A DNA stretch of 64,000 nt from Triplophysa rosa (Eukaryota; Chordata; Actinopteri; Cypriniformes; Nemacheilidae). This document shows positions 24,956 to 43,800 of the stretch, piece after piece; position 1 is the stretch's first letter; each line of letters begins with the position of its first letter. Under the pieces are notes generated by a model that did no database searches, was not told the DNA's origin, and worked only from the letters and a program-made list of their open reading frames with translations. Made by a program: the position numbers and the translations under genes. The stretch spans positions 23,002,600 through 23,066,599 of the forward strand of contig NC_079907.1 of NCBI RefSeq assembly GCF_024868665.1. The letters run 5' to 3'.

Positions 24956-26150
24956 TTTTACACTGGCTTTCTGTGATGAGAAAAACTAGTTTCATAATCA
25001 TGGCGTTTCAAACCTGAGAGCAAAATGGTGGCGGTGAGCAAATGACACATAAATGAAAGCAGTCGTTTAAAACCGGTGGAACCGCCCTTATGGAAATTAA
25101 CCATGTGTTTTTTTGTGTAGTAACCATGTTTTTTTGGTGCATTGATTACTTAGGGCAAAACCATGGTTTTACTACAGTAACCATCATTTACTATGGTTTT
25201 GACAAAAAACATGGTTTTCAAAACCATGGTTATTTTGTGATAACCATTGTTTTACTACAGTAACCATGTTTTTTTGGTTTTAACTGTAGTAAAACCATGG
25301 ACAATTTTCGTAAGGGCGTGTTTTATTGTGTTTGGGCAGGCCATTGTAATTTGCATGATAGAACCTCCAGCTGTTGCTGCGTTGTGGTTTTGAAAATATG
25401 TTGCATTACCAGTGTTAAGTCGCTCAGTTAACAAACCGCACCTCTTTGAAAGTTTGGCAGCAACCCCAATGCACCCAGTGTACCCAAAACCGCACTAACA
25501 CACATACAGCGCCAGAAATTCTACTGGACTGAATGAATATAATGGGAATTGTTAATCAAACCCAAAACACACTACATAAAGACATTTTGTCTCGTAAAAC
25601 CAAACCTAAAACTAAAACCATTTTGAACGCGCTGACGCGCGGCACAGGAGCGCACTGCCGCAGTCGCGCGCGCGCACTCCTACATGAAATCAGTTTTATT
25701 TTGAGCACATTATGAGATTACGCTTTTAATTTAACACGAGTGAATAAACGACGGTTTGTTCTGGCGTAACTATCTTCAGTGCCATAATCTGATCGCCATA
25801 ACACAAACGCCCGTGTTTACATATCTGATTCCAGAACGATGTAACTTAACGTTATGATGCGAAATCTCCAGTATGTACCATGACACTAATGGATTTTTTA
25901 ATGTCATCGTATTCATTTCATGTCTTACCTTCGGAAATGTTGTTTCCGCGCTAAATTCCTCTCAATGTGTTGGACGCTGCGGCGTTTTGGTGTTAAATGT
26001 CACATCATCGCGTGTAAACAAGAGATGTTCCGTGTTGTTTATATGAATGAAATGAAACATCCCGATGTGTTCTTCATCACTGAAGGCTCAGGTCTGAGCG
26101 CATGAGCTCCGGCTTTTGTTGTCGGGTGTTTAAACCGGTTTGAAGCTGTT
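24956..26150 (-). other. slc16a9: slc16a9 5' region with probable non-coding first exon
   Basis: Upstream of the ATG the transcript strand reads CTCATCACAG, an acceptor, then 15 bases of 5' UTR (24970-24956). A strong donor, GAAG/GTAAGAC, occurs at 25929/25928. A non-coding first exon ending at 25929, starting perhaps at 26050-26150, would splice to 24970. A CpG-rich patch lies at 25625-25685 inside that intron. The exon is inferred from splice signals only. Confidence 0.45.
25084..25318. repeat. Imperfect palindromic CCATGG-rich repeat
   Basis: The ends CGCCCTTATGGAAATTAACC and the complement of TTTCGTAAGGGCG form inverted termini. The interior repeats AACCATGG, TTTTACTACAGTAACC and their complements several times, so the whole unit can fold on itself. 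No clear target duplication. Confidence 0.7.
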
Positions 26151-27992
26151 CTCGCTGGTCCAGCTTCACATTTCGATGCTGCAACTTCCTCCATCATTCA
26201 GAGAGAATAAACGCAGTACAGCATCATTCATGTAACCATCGACACGTGACTCTACTGTATAACCCATTACATACAACACGTATGTGTAATGTTGTGATCT
26301 GTGGACAGTGTATGGATCACAATACAAAGGCAGACAAAACACTGAGGATGTTCCACGTGTTTTCTTGCATCATCACCCCCTCCCAATAAAACTTTACAGT
26401 ATACTGTGGTAAAATGGTTTTTATTTTTTCTGTAAGACACATTTAGCAAAAAGTTAACACTGCATTATGATCATGAATATGGACAGATTCTAGTAAAAAA
26501 AAAAAACACAATGACTCAACTACAGATCTGCTTAAGACAAACCTTTCAATCTTATTTGTGTGTAAACATTCAGATGACTCGCTGTATAATTACCAAACTC
26601 TCTATAGAATGAAACATGTAGTGACAAACACATCACAGAGCGACTGAAGGGCATATTAAGGCATTAAGAGTGTGATGTGGGGACAAAACTCACAGTCGGT
26701 CAAAGCACAGAGAATTAAGGCTCAAAGGTGTCCTTCTGCTAATGACCAAATATTACATTTACCTGCCAGCAGTCTTAAAAATAACAACTAAGCAGAGCTC
26801 TGAACAGCACAACAGAAACATGCCATGATGAAAAGGTAACAGAGTATTTACAAAAAAACAGGTAAATTACAGCGAAATATTTAACATCTCCCTTGCTTTT
26901 AAAAGCACACCGTAAAGAAATCAAAAGACTTCTTTAAAGCCTGCATACAGTGTGCAGTATAGCGAGCTGCTGCTGAGGATGATCATCATCATCAGTGTCT
27001 GTGTACACATACAGCATCCATCGGTCCATCTGCTTAGTACCAGAAAACGCATAATGGGTTTACTTTGATCTCGACTAATTCTGCAATAAATTTGTCATTT
27101 TTATAGTCTACAGTTAGTGCCTTCTTGTGTTCGGCATGTTTAGCTGTACAGACTCATAAGGATTTATTTGGTAAGTTAAGATCATGTAAGTCACTGATGA
27201 TGAATAAAACAATGAATGCACACATTAATGGTGGAAGCGCTTTCAAACAGTAAAAAAAAGAACCACACAGTTTACAACACATTTTTGCAAAGTGTTCAAA
27301 AGGTCTATTTACACACCTTCATGCACAAATCAGATTCTGTCTCATGTTTGCAGTAAAACAAATGTTCACAGTGCTAGCAGATGCGTTGAACAAGAACAAA
27401 TTGGAGTTTCATTTGCGTGAAGAAACAATACAAATCTGTTCACGTTGCTGAAATACAAAACATTTTAGGAGTCATGAGGAGGTTTGAAGATCTGCTGCAG
27501 TCACAGAAAACCTCACAGAAGAGACAGAAGAATCAACATCACAAAATAGAAATAACGGTAAAATATACATTTCATTACTTTAATGGCACCTATCTTGACG
27601 ATCAAAGCAAAAAAAAAATCAAACTAATCCAATAATGCTGAGCATTTGTGGTTGCTTTCTAAATAGACATTTATGAGCCATAATGGAGGTTAACAGGTTA
27701 CTATCAAACACAATACATTTTAGACTTTTCCAACCCTAAGTGGCACTCAGTTTCGGTTTTGTTTTAAGGCCAGTACTAAAGCCATCGGTTTTTTTCTGTA
27801 ATGTCCGACAGGTCCACTCTAACCACAATTCGCTTTATCTTTTGTCCTTTCAAGACCAAACGATTTAGATTCTATCAGATGTGAATGCAATTTGAACTTG
27901 CTAAAATCAGCGCAGACTGATGAAGGATGTTCAATTCCGCATCAGATGTGTGCGGTCAATGCAAAACATGAAGAAGTGTCCGTGCGAGGGTC
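26151..27992 (-). other. Intergenic DNA and probable ccdc6 3' UTR
   Basis: No coding sequence. The ccdc6 stop lies at 27993 and transcription runs toward lower coordinates. A minus-strand AATAAA-type signal (TTTATT on +) near 26418 would give a 3' UTR of about 1.5 kb, but this is a guess. Confidence 0.4.
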
Positions 27993-34185
<6,193 letters not shown>

Positions 34186-36274
34186 CACTGACTGAACATC
34201 ACTGAGAGGATGATGACGAACCGAGCGACTCTCTGCAACGACCTTTACTGATCCGAGTCATTCTAGCGATTCGGTTCCTTCAAACGGTTCGTCCCGAAAT
34301 GGGCGGAGCTAGCTTTTTGCACATGTGGCTAAATCAGATGATTACTGATCATTATTAATGATTTATTCAAATGTTTTAATTAGCTACCCACAGACAATAA
34401 CGCAAGTGTAAAACAAGATAAATGAGTGTTATGTATTATTACATCAAATTCCATATGATTATGGTTCATATAATAAATTAATGTGTCTTATTGAGTCACG
34501 TTGTCGTTTTTTGCAATACAAATATGGCACACCTGCGTTTTCTCTTCCCCTAATTTAGCACAATTTGATTCACTTCAAAACTACTAAATGAACCCCTGAC
34601 ATAAAAACTACACAGGTATATACAACCGACTTAAGTAGAACTATCTAATGCTAAACATAACATTTAAAACACCTAAAAAAAATGTCAGTTATTTCTTTTT
34701 CAATTTTAATGTGATATGAAAAACATTTGTTTGTAAGATTTACTCGTCAAAACTTTCAATTCTAGATATTAAACAAAACGAAAATGCATCAAGGGTTTGA
34801 ACACAGTTTAATATAAGCTTAAATAATTATTTTGATCATCCAGTGTATGTTTATTTCCATACAAATGTTTGTTACCAGAGCTGTCATTCATGAATGCTCG
34901 AGGGTGATTCGCAGTCAATGATGCACCAAACCTAAAATAAAGTTTCCCCAAAACCACAGCAGCCTTGAAAAGTAATAATACACTGCTGAAAAGATTACAA
35001 ATGATCGGCTGACCAAAAGATTTATACATCTTACAGCCGAAACGCATGATTTCTGGTGAATCTGTAAGTGAAGAGAGAAACCGGTAGTGAAGTTTTAGTG
35101 AAGCCGAACCATGAAGTGATACTGTCATCTTACTCAAAAAACTACAGTGAGCAATGGCAAGGCTGTGAGTGGACACATCCAGAACATTCTCGCCTTTTCT
35201 CCTGTGTGTTATGCTGTTAGAAAAAAATCAATCATTATAAAGTGATTCACATGCATGAAAATATTAGTACTCTGAAGAAATCTTTGAAAAGATCCACAGG
35301 CGCTCCAGGTCGTGTACCAGGTTTAAAAGAAACGTCTGTTGTTAAAATCAAGCTGGCTTTTTTCATTTACAAACATTTGTCCTGCTAATAATCATACAAG
35401 TGCGTTACACTCAAGCGTTCCCTTAAAACTGGAATCAGAATCGGTGGTTCATTCGCACACACTTGCCAGTGCCTTGACAACATTGTGAGCCACATTAGAA
35501 TTTATACAGTGTAATTTATGTACATCGTAACCTCCATCAAACAGCATCATACACCCCGACATTATGGGGCCAAAAAAACAAACAAAAGAAAAGTAAGGCG
35601 AGTGTAGAAGTGATTGGAACGTGCCCCTCCGTTTCTGTCAATCATCCATGGGGTTTTGTGGCGTGTTCGGTCACGGAGGTGTTTTATTCCTGACACTTCC
35701 GATCGATGGAAATGTGGCACCGTCAATGTCCTCTCGACACTCGGTGACCGTCAGCCGCCCCTCGTTACTGACAGAAACAAGTTAATCATGCTCATGCGAA
35801 ATCAAAAGTCCTCTGGCTGAAATCCTTTTATTTTTGTGAAGTTGTAGACACACCGTTTTCATTCCCTGACCTCCTGCGAGTTTCCAGTGATCTTCCACCC
35901 AGGAAAATGATTTTGAAACAATTTCACGTCTGAAACAGAGCAAAACACATCATGTAATGCTCTAGAATTGCTAGAATTTTCTGGCTTTGGCAAATATTTA
36001 AACGCTTATTTAAAAAAAAGTTGCTGTTTTGAAGATACAAGCTTTCATTCTCACAGCCACAATTTTTTATTTATACTTTATTACTTCCGCTATTCTTATG
36101 ATTCTTATGATTTATTGGTTATCAGCTGGGGAAAAAAGTGATCCCATCAATATCGATCCTCTGTATCTTTACACTCTTTATAGTTCAATTGAATGACTTT
36201 TTTACTTTATACTTATTGTTCTTGGCTTGAATGAACCTTTACACAAGTAACAGTCTGATTCCATGGGTTACCAC

Positions 36275-36365
36275 TCGGGATGCACCGATACCATTTTTAA
36301 ATGGTGTACACGAGCTTAGTGTCCGGCCCGATACCGCTACTGGTGTCGCTATGGGTGCATCCCTA
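36275..36365. mobile_element. 91-bp hAT-like MITE
   Basis: Termini TCGGGATGCAC and GTGCATCCCTA. Flanks GTTACCAC (36267-36274) and GTTTCCAC (36366-36373) agree at 7 of 8 positions, as expected for an aged hAT duplication. Confidence 0.7.
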
Positions 36366-36657
36366 GTTTCCACTTTGAGCAGTTTTGTTTTTAGTGCTTA
36401 CCAGAAAGTGCACACAGCTGTTACGATTGACTCTTTTTCTCTCTTTGTCTTCCGTCCTTCTTTTTGCCATTCCCTCCTTCACCGGCCTGGAATGAAAACG
36501 AGAATTAGAAGAAAAGCAGAAATGACTTTAACAGAGTCGCCATGCAACATGCCAGGTGTCCGTGTGATTATTAATATCACTCCCGTTCCATCACGCACGA
36601 CAGATGCTGAAATAAAACTCTGTGAGAAATCCAGTGTGTTCAACACATTCAAGAGTT

Positions 36658-36828
36658 TAGGGCTGCACAGTTAATCAACAAATAAATAAATGTCATTCGA
36701 CTTTGGTGATGAACTAATGTGTCATGTGTAACATTACAGCATGACATCTGCGTTTATTTCCACAGTGGATTACTTAATAATTGTGATTCCAATTTATTCA
36801 AGATTTCCGTCATAACCGTGCAGTCCTA
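36658..36828. repeat. hAT-like fragment (TAGGGCTGCAC...GTGCAGTCCTA)
   Basis: Inverted ends of 9-11 bases bound 171 bp of AT-rich DNA downstream of the ank3 stop. No duplication detected. Confidence 0.45.
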
Positions 36829-36901
36829 TTAGAAACGTTCACTCAGTTCTCCATTAATGACGTCACTTCAAACCCACAGCAGAAGATTCCAGTTAGATGC
36901 G

Positions 36902-39551
36902 TTATACTGAAAACTTCAGAACACGGAGGGTCACACTATCACGAGCATCATCACGGCACACGAGGCCAACCTCAGTGTGCTCTCTGCGGGGCCCGGGGCC
37001 CCCCTCTTCCTCCTCCTGTCCGGCCCTACCGGCCTGCCGGGAGCGCTTCCCACGCTTTCTCCTTCCCTTCTCCTCCACAGCAGCCGTGCGACACACAACC
37101 TTGCGGATGATCTAAGAGAAGGGGGGTAAAGTGACGTGGAACTGCTTTATATCCGTGTACAGGTGATTTAGGGGAGGTAACGGTCACTCTGTAGGACATG
37201 GACATTACTTTTCTGGTGACTATGTTTCCATCGTCATCAGTGTACTGCTCCTCTGTCACTGTCTCGCCGGGAACGTTTTTGGCCTGATCACCCTACAGAT
37301 GCAGGATGAGACGGATGAGGCGTTGCTTAATTCTGATCGTTGACACACACACATGCACGCAATTTAATCTAAACAACAAATTAAATCTTCACTATAGACC
37401 ACTTTGGAAAACTTGTCCAACGCTGGTCAGAACTTCCTGTTTCAATTCTTAAACAACGGTTAAACAAAACACAACTAACAGAACATTTGGTTCTGAGTAT
37501 ATACGTGAGATTTAAAAACTAAACAAAAAACTTCTGGACCAGTGTTTACATCTTGCGAAGTGGTCTATAAAGGATCCGGTCACTAACACAGCAGGTGAAA
37601 ACAGAGTCGTGAGCCAGCGAGTTGTCTTGGAGACAGCAAATATATATACACAGATCACCTCGGGTCATGCATAACTCGAAATACATTTCTGCATATTAAT
37701 GGCTTTTAAACGGAGGACTAGATCTGCCTTATATGCTGCTGTAATATGCAGTCAGACATGTTGCTGTCCCCCAACGGTTGTGCACTAACACCATTATTTT
37801 GTAAATAAAAGATGGCAAAACAGATAAAAAAGTAAAAACTGCACAGCAGAACGAGGAAACGATTCGAACGGTAGATTTGTTTGATGAAAGTGTCACTTCA
37901 TGTCCTCTAAGCACACAGACTCTGCTAAAGCACACGGCACACGGATGAACGCAAACCATCTGCACCAGCACCACTCACGGTACCTTCAGAATCACTCTCC
38001 GTCGATACACTCTGGTGGTGACAGTCTCCTCCTCATCTGAACTGGATTCATTCTCTTTACAAGCTCCCTGCTAGAGTCACGTCAGCCCATGAGCCGTCAT
38101 GCTTCACCTTTAACTCAAGTTACAATTCTCCCCAGTGCAATCTTCCCAGAATTCCCGAGTTGTGTTTTTGTCGTATACTTTTTGCGAACCTTAAGTCTAA
38201 ATCTACTCGCTAGTTCCCAGTGGTGTGATTCAGTACATGAACATGAATTTGGACACTAGCAAGGGTCTTCACCCACTTTACACTGGGACGCTGATAACTT
38301 ACAGTAGTTGCGATTAACTATCCCAATTACAAGAACGTTTATATGGTAAACAGCCTGATGCACATGGTGTTTGTAATCTGAAAATGTTTAGGAAGCAAAC
38401 ATCCATGTGCACTCGAGCAGTTATGAGGACGAGGTTAAAAATGGCTGATTTCATTGAATGTGTATTAAACTAGGTAGCGTTTTGAGACACTCTGAGCCTT
38501 ATCTGGACACTGTACAGTATGCAATAAATGTTTTGGTTTCAGCTTTTCAATGTTTTTCTTTTAAAAAGCACCCTACCTGAGCTTCAGAAACAGCTATGCC
38601 CTCCTTTCTGTTGTTTGATTCCGTTCCTCTGTCCTCCAGCGTCTCGCTGCTCACCTCCTGCCGTCCAGAGTCTTTCCTTGCTTTGCCCTTTGTTTTGCTA
38701 GAAGACTTGCTGGCGTCTGGCGCTTGGTGCTCTGGATGTTCTCCATTTTGCTTCTCAACTCGCACTCCATTAGTTGAGGACACGGGCTCTTGGCTGTGTG
38801 GTATCAAAGTTTGAAGAACATTAGTTGATACCTGACGTGCTACAGGTGGATATCAGTGTCCATGAAGGTGACGGTTCTTACCTTTGCCCTTGTGTATCAA
38901 TACCCAGGCCTTGGCCTGAAGCCGTCACCGTCACCTTTGCACCAGATATTTCACCCTGCAAACCTGAAATTGAAGACATATGGGTTTCTGCCTGCTGCAC
39001 CTGTGAGAGGATCTCTTGCAGCCTCTCCTCAGTCATCTCCACATCCTCTAAGCCTTCCTCCAACTTAATGTTCTCCAAGAGAATCTTGATCTTCTCTTGG
39101 GTCAATTCTTCATCTTCCTCGTCAAATCCAGACTTGCTGCTCTCTCCAGGAGCTCCGCTGGCTGAGGAACAAACAGTGGGCTTGGGTTGGGCTTGCTCTC
39201 TCACCGGGCTGCTTGGAAAGACGTCTGGTTCTTTTGACGTTACTTCACTGTCGCGTTGTTTCAAGGAGACCGCAGATTCATGAAGGTTGTCTTCAGTTGA
39301 CCCATCCTCTTGGCCGAAGGAGCCTAGACCTCTGATCGAGGTGTCCTCTTCCATCACAGTAGGAGGCTTGGCATCTGCAGACGTGGGGCTGCTAGTGGAT
39401 GGCAGGGAAAGTTCACTGGGCCTAACGGGGGCACTAGTGGGGAAGTTTAGCCTACCGTCCTCGCTAAAGAAATCATCCTGCCGCAGGGGGGTCGGGGGCT
39501 CATAGGACAGCTCTGAGGGACTCTTAAGCTCCAGCTCAATGTCTTGGTAAC
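36902..39551 (-). CDS. ank3: ank3 C-terminal regulatory exons
   Basis: Five exons follow the death domain. The first (39551-38882, 670 nt) is acidic and Ser/Pro-rich with a helical [20 protein letters not shown] segment. The second (38793-38577) is low-complexity and charged. The third (38067-37984) has [20 protein letters not shown]. The fourth (37292-37209) has [19 protein letters not shown]. The last (37111-36902) has IIRKVVCRT followed by a basic then Glu/Gly-rich tail. The VTTRV..RRV/ETVTEE pattern resembles the end of ankyrins 1 and 2. The end of the last exon is taken at the first in-frame stop and could be an alternative end. Confidence 0.8.
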
Positions 39552-40766
39552 CTGAGTGATACAACACAGGGAGATGGAGGCGAACACCACTTGTGCACAA
39601 TGCCACAGAAACAGACACAATGAGAGAGGCCTTTGAAAATGTCATGGAGAAGATATCGGTGTTACGGTGGAATTCATAATATAACTCGCCTAATCTTTTA
39701 TCCCTTAAGGAATAGTCTGGGTTATTTGTGTTCAACACATTTTTACTGAACAAAAATTCAACCTTTGATAAAATATAGACAAACCCAGCTGCTGGGTTTA
39801 CACACGGAAGGTAACAGGGTGTGTTGTTTCAAGCCACGCTTGGGTTAAACATGGACATTTTCTAGGTTCACCTAAAGCAGCAGTTGGGTTTGTCCATATT
39901 TCATCCAACCATAGGTTGAAACAACCCAATGTCTTTATCATCCTCTGGGGCAACAAAATGCCATAAATGGCCAATAGTAACCCAGAATATTCCATTACAG
40001 ACATATCATTAATGTGAGCAACATATAGTATCATTAGTACGGTTATAGTAGTTACAGTTATTAAACACGGTAGTTTGCCATGTGGTTTTCAAAGGCCAAC
40101 AATAACAACACTAAATGTAAAGTTCAGGAACAGAGGGGTCCTGGCGTAAATGGAGGAAGATGAAAGATGATGGGGATGAGACAGAAACAGACTGAGATTG
40201 TGGTTCTCTGCTCAATAGTTCAGATACAGGAGGTACAGTAGATAAAGAGGGGGCAGTGGGAACTATCATGGCCACCACTGTGAAGAGATATGGAGCAGGG
40301 TTGATTTAAAAAATGAGAGTGTTAGAAAATCAGATCTACTAGGATGATATTGCATCTTAAGTTATTTCGGCTAAATTAAGATGAGAATGAAGTGTTAACC
40401 ATAGATATGTATTAGTGGATGCCACACATCTGTAATGTTAACACCAGTGTGATTTATGATGGCATGAGCATAGAGCTGTAGCGAGAGCTAGCACTAGAGA
40501 GAAGAGAGGGACAGCGCTGGCCCTATGACTGACGGTGGAGGAGCAGTGGGTCTGGATTGACAGCGGAAGCGCTCTAACAGGAAGGTTCAGAGGATTCTGG
40601 GATATTGGAGAATCAGGCAGCTCGATAGCAAGCAGACATTCCAGAGTAGCCAGAGCCATGCTATTAAAACAGCTTCCATTTAACACTACTGTATTACTGT
40701 AAACACTACACCGAGAGAAAGAGTCATGCTGTAAAAGCAGGTTAGATTTCAATGTATTTGTAATAT

Positions 40767-40812
<46 letters not shown>

Positions 40813-43800
40813 ATGACAGAAGACAGAGTGCTATTGCTAATTGATTTCAGAGAGTATTCTGTAGTTTGTATAGACGGTTTCATCTTAACAACATAAACAA
40901 AAGTTACTGTGCATGCGCACTTTTGTGACCCCAACTGAACTTCCGGTACACATTCACAAACCATCGAGTGCCTGTAGATTATTTCTGATAACAATCAAAA
41001 GAAACCGAGAAGAAGCGTTACTTGGCTAAACTTGTTTCTCCAATATTTTGAATTTAGACTGCGATACCAAGCTCAACCGCTAGTTGTCAATGTACCATAC
41101 GCTCTCTTTAAATGCGACCGAACTACAGGACCCATTCAACAAATTGTTTATTTAATAAAATAAACATACAACTAAATTCTACAAATCGTTTATTTTAAAC
41201 AATTATTATATTACAAATTAATATTAACAAAAATTAAATAAAATATAAATAGTTATCTTATTAGACGCTAGCCAAGTACAGACCGGAAGTTAACTGGGGG
41301 TCAGGCGCGGGCGCGTCCGATGAAATGGTCTATACATATAAACATAATATTATTATAAGCATGAACCTGTTCTTAAACCCATCACAGCAGATGCAGTCTA
41401 TAGACTTTTTTAGGTTTGGAGGTAGACCAATTGAAATATGAGTTTAACTACGCTCTTATTGGTAGATGAAAGCATCGTAACGCTAACCAAAATATTTAAT
41501 AAACAGTCACACACAAATTACACACAAATCTCTTTCAGATTCTGGTTATGAGGCTTTAGAGGAACACTCCACTTTTTTTGGAAATAGGCTCATTCTCCAA
41601 CTCCCCCCGAGGTAATAAGCTGAGTTTTACCATTTTGGAATCTATTCAGCTGATCTATACTCCCATTCCGGCGTAATAATCAAGGAAGTTTGCTGCCGTA
41701 ACATGGCCACAGCAGGTGCAGTGATGTGGAAATAGGCTAACTTCCGTCAACATATCCAACGTGACCAACTGCTTGCACAAGGAGCGTGATATCACTGCGC
41801 CTGCTGTGGCCATGTTACGGCAGCAAACTTCCTTGATTATTACGCCGGAATGGGAGTATAGATCCTAATCATATCGGCCTAGAAAATCGCAACTTTTCAT
41901 TTTTCGCCGGTCTTAGCACACGATATAAGTACAGAAGAAAAGAAAAATATCTAAACTCTTTGGTCATTTTTGAACGCGATGCTACTGGTCTAATTGGATT
42001 CAATGATCTATGCTAAGCTATGCTAAAAGTGCTATCGCCAGACCGGAGATCGGCTGAATAGATTCCAAAACGGTAAAACTCAACTTATTAACTCTGGGGG
42101 AGTTGGAGAATGAGCCTATTTCCAAAAAAAAGTGGGGTGTTCCTTTAACAAATGTTGTAATAAAAATGTCTTGTAATTTCTGCTCTTTATAATTAAAATG
42201 GGATTAAGTTTGGATTCAGCATTGGCTTATGTCATGTACAGCTGCATGCTTTAAGCTTTCATACAAACATACGATCAAAAACAATTCAGTAAATACCATT
42301 ACACCGATCCCTGACTGGTCCAATACCAGCCTGGGAAACAGTGTAGATAACCGGGGAATCTAACAGATTAGAAAAGAAGATTGAGACTTAAACTTAAACT
42401 TGAGTTTAAGTTTCTACTGGACTTGAATTTAGAGCAATAAATGTTTTGCCATGATGGTTCTATGAATCTACAGATTTGTGAGAGAAATAGAGAAACAGAG
42501 TTCAGGTAGATGGGGCTAAACTTTACCATCAGCCTGCTCCTGGGAAACTGCGCTATCATCTGCAAAACATCTCGTGCCTGATATGTTACCATAGTCAAAA
42601 ATCGGCCCTTCCAGCAATGTCACAATATCCAACCGATTGATCTTAGTCAGGACTGCAGATAAGGCATCCGCTGTACGGAGAAAAGAAAAACAACAACTCG
42701 TTTATGCTTGCTCACACATGCTGAATAAAAATATGAATTTTACATCACTGCTCCTGTACCCAACCGGGACCCTCCATATGATTAAAGGAATAGCTCACCC
42801 AAATATGACAATTCTCTCACATTTTAATATAAAAGGATTTCTCTGTGCTCACATTAGAAAGGAAGTCATACATCTGAGATGGAATTAAAATGAAAAATTA
42901 TTTAAAAAAGAATTGGTGAACTATTCCTTTAACCCTTGTTAAAAAAAACAATACCGACTCCATGACCACACTTACTTGTAGCGTTTTTGCCGTCTCGGCT
43001 AACCCATTTCTTTAATAGCATGAAACTCTGAGTTGTCAATGAATTTGGGTTTTCCACACGGATGTGATTTATCTCATCGACTGTAAATTCCATTTCTCTG
43101 GCCAGTTCTGCAACACATTAAAAATTGATTTAGAGTCTCCTCGGTCTCTGCCGCCTCCCGTACATATGTACAGAGTGCTGCAGTGACTGCAGATGACACA
43201 CCCTACTGATCACAGCCACGCTACCAGAAAACATCAAACAGAGCAAAAACACACGACACTACCACACTAATATACTCTCCAAACAAAAACAGAATGCATA
43301 CACACATTATTAAAACCACATATTTTTACAAAGATAAACAAATGTAGCTTATATGTGTGCTAAGAGCTTTGTCCACTAGGTGGTGACCCTCTCCAGTTTT
43401 TGCAAGCTCTTACCGGTCCAACTCAAGCCAAGATGATCTGCCACAATAGCCATACGCAGATCTGTCCTTTCACAGGGACTCTGAGGGCCTGAGAGCAGAA
43501 GACGGAGAAACATGAACAACTCTTCAAATCGACGTTTAAGAGAAGGTTAAAAAAGTAATGAAGTAAACTACCCTTTCCTGATCAAGCAAAGACAATCAAA
43601 GGTTTTGCAGAGATTTTGGCTACAACAAAGTGCGCTTCATATTTATATATCGCTTTGGGGCGTACTGATCAGAAAAGAGTTTCCAAAACATTTTGATATT
43701 GTCTGGTTAGCTTGTCAGTGGTTTTAAAGGGTTAGTTAAAAATGTATTCTACCAGGATCTAACAGGACACACGTATAACCCATCTAATAGTGAAATCTTA

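Larger units (their letters stand above)
34186..36901 (-). other. ccdc6 promoter side, intergenic DNA and probable ank3 3' UTR
   Basis: Immediately above the ccdc6 ATG lies the presumed promoter (GGGCGGAGC near 34300). ank3 ends at 36902 and is transcribed toward it. Minus-strand AATAAA-type signals (TTTATT on +) at about 34850 and 35827 could end the ank3 3' UTR. Two small hAT-like repeats sit in 36275-36828. No other gene seen. Confidence 0.45.
39552..42526. other. ank3 intron holding repeats
   Basis: Contains a (GA)n microsatellite (40771-40809) and a TTAA-type element (41560-42144). An open stretch on the minus strand at 40274-40108 has a usable acceptor but no good donor, so I do not call it an exon. 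Confidence 0.5.

Noticed and set aside
40108..40274. Possible extra ank3 exon on the minus strand (open, Ser/Pro-rich, phase 1 acceptor)
   Set aside because: No convincing in-phase donor, and the neighbouring exons 42527 and 39551 already join correctly. An alternative terminal exon remains possible.
41560..42144. Considered as a gene-regulatory palindrome
   Set aside because: Long inverted ends and TTAA flanks explain it better as a transposon.
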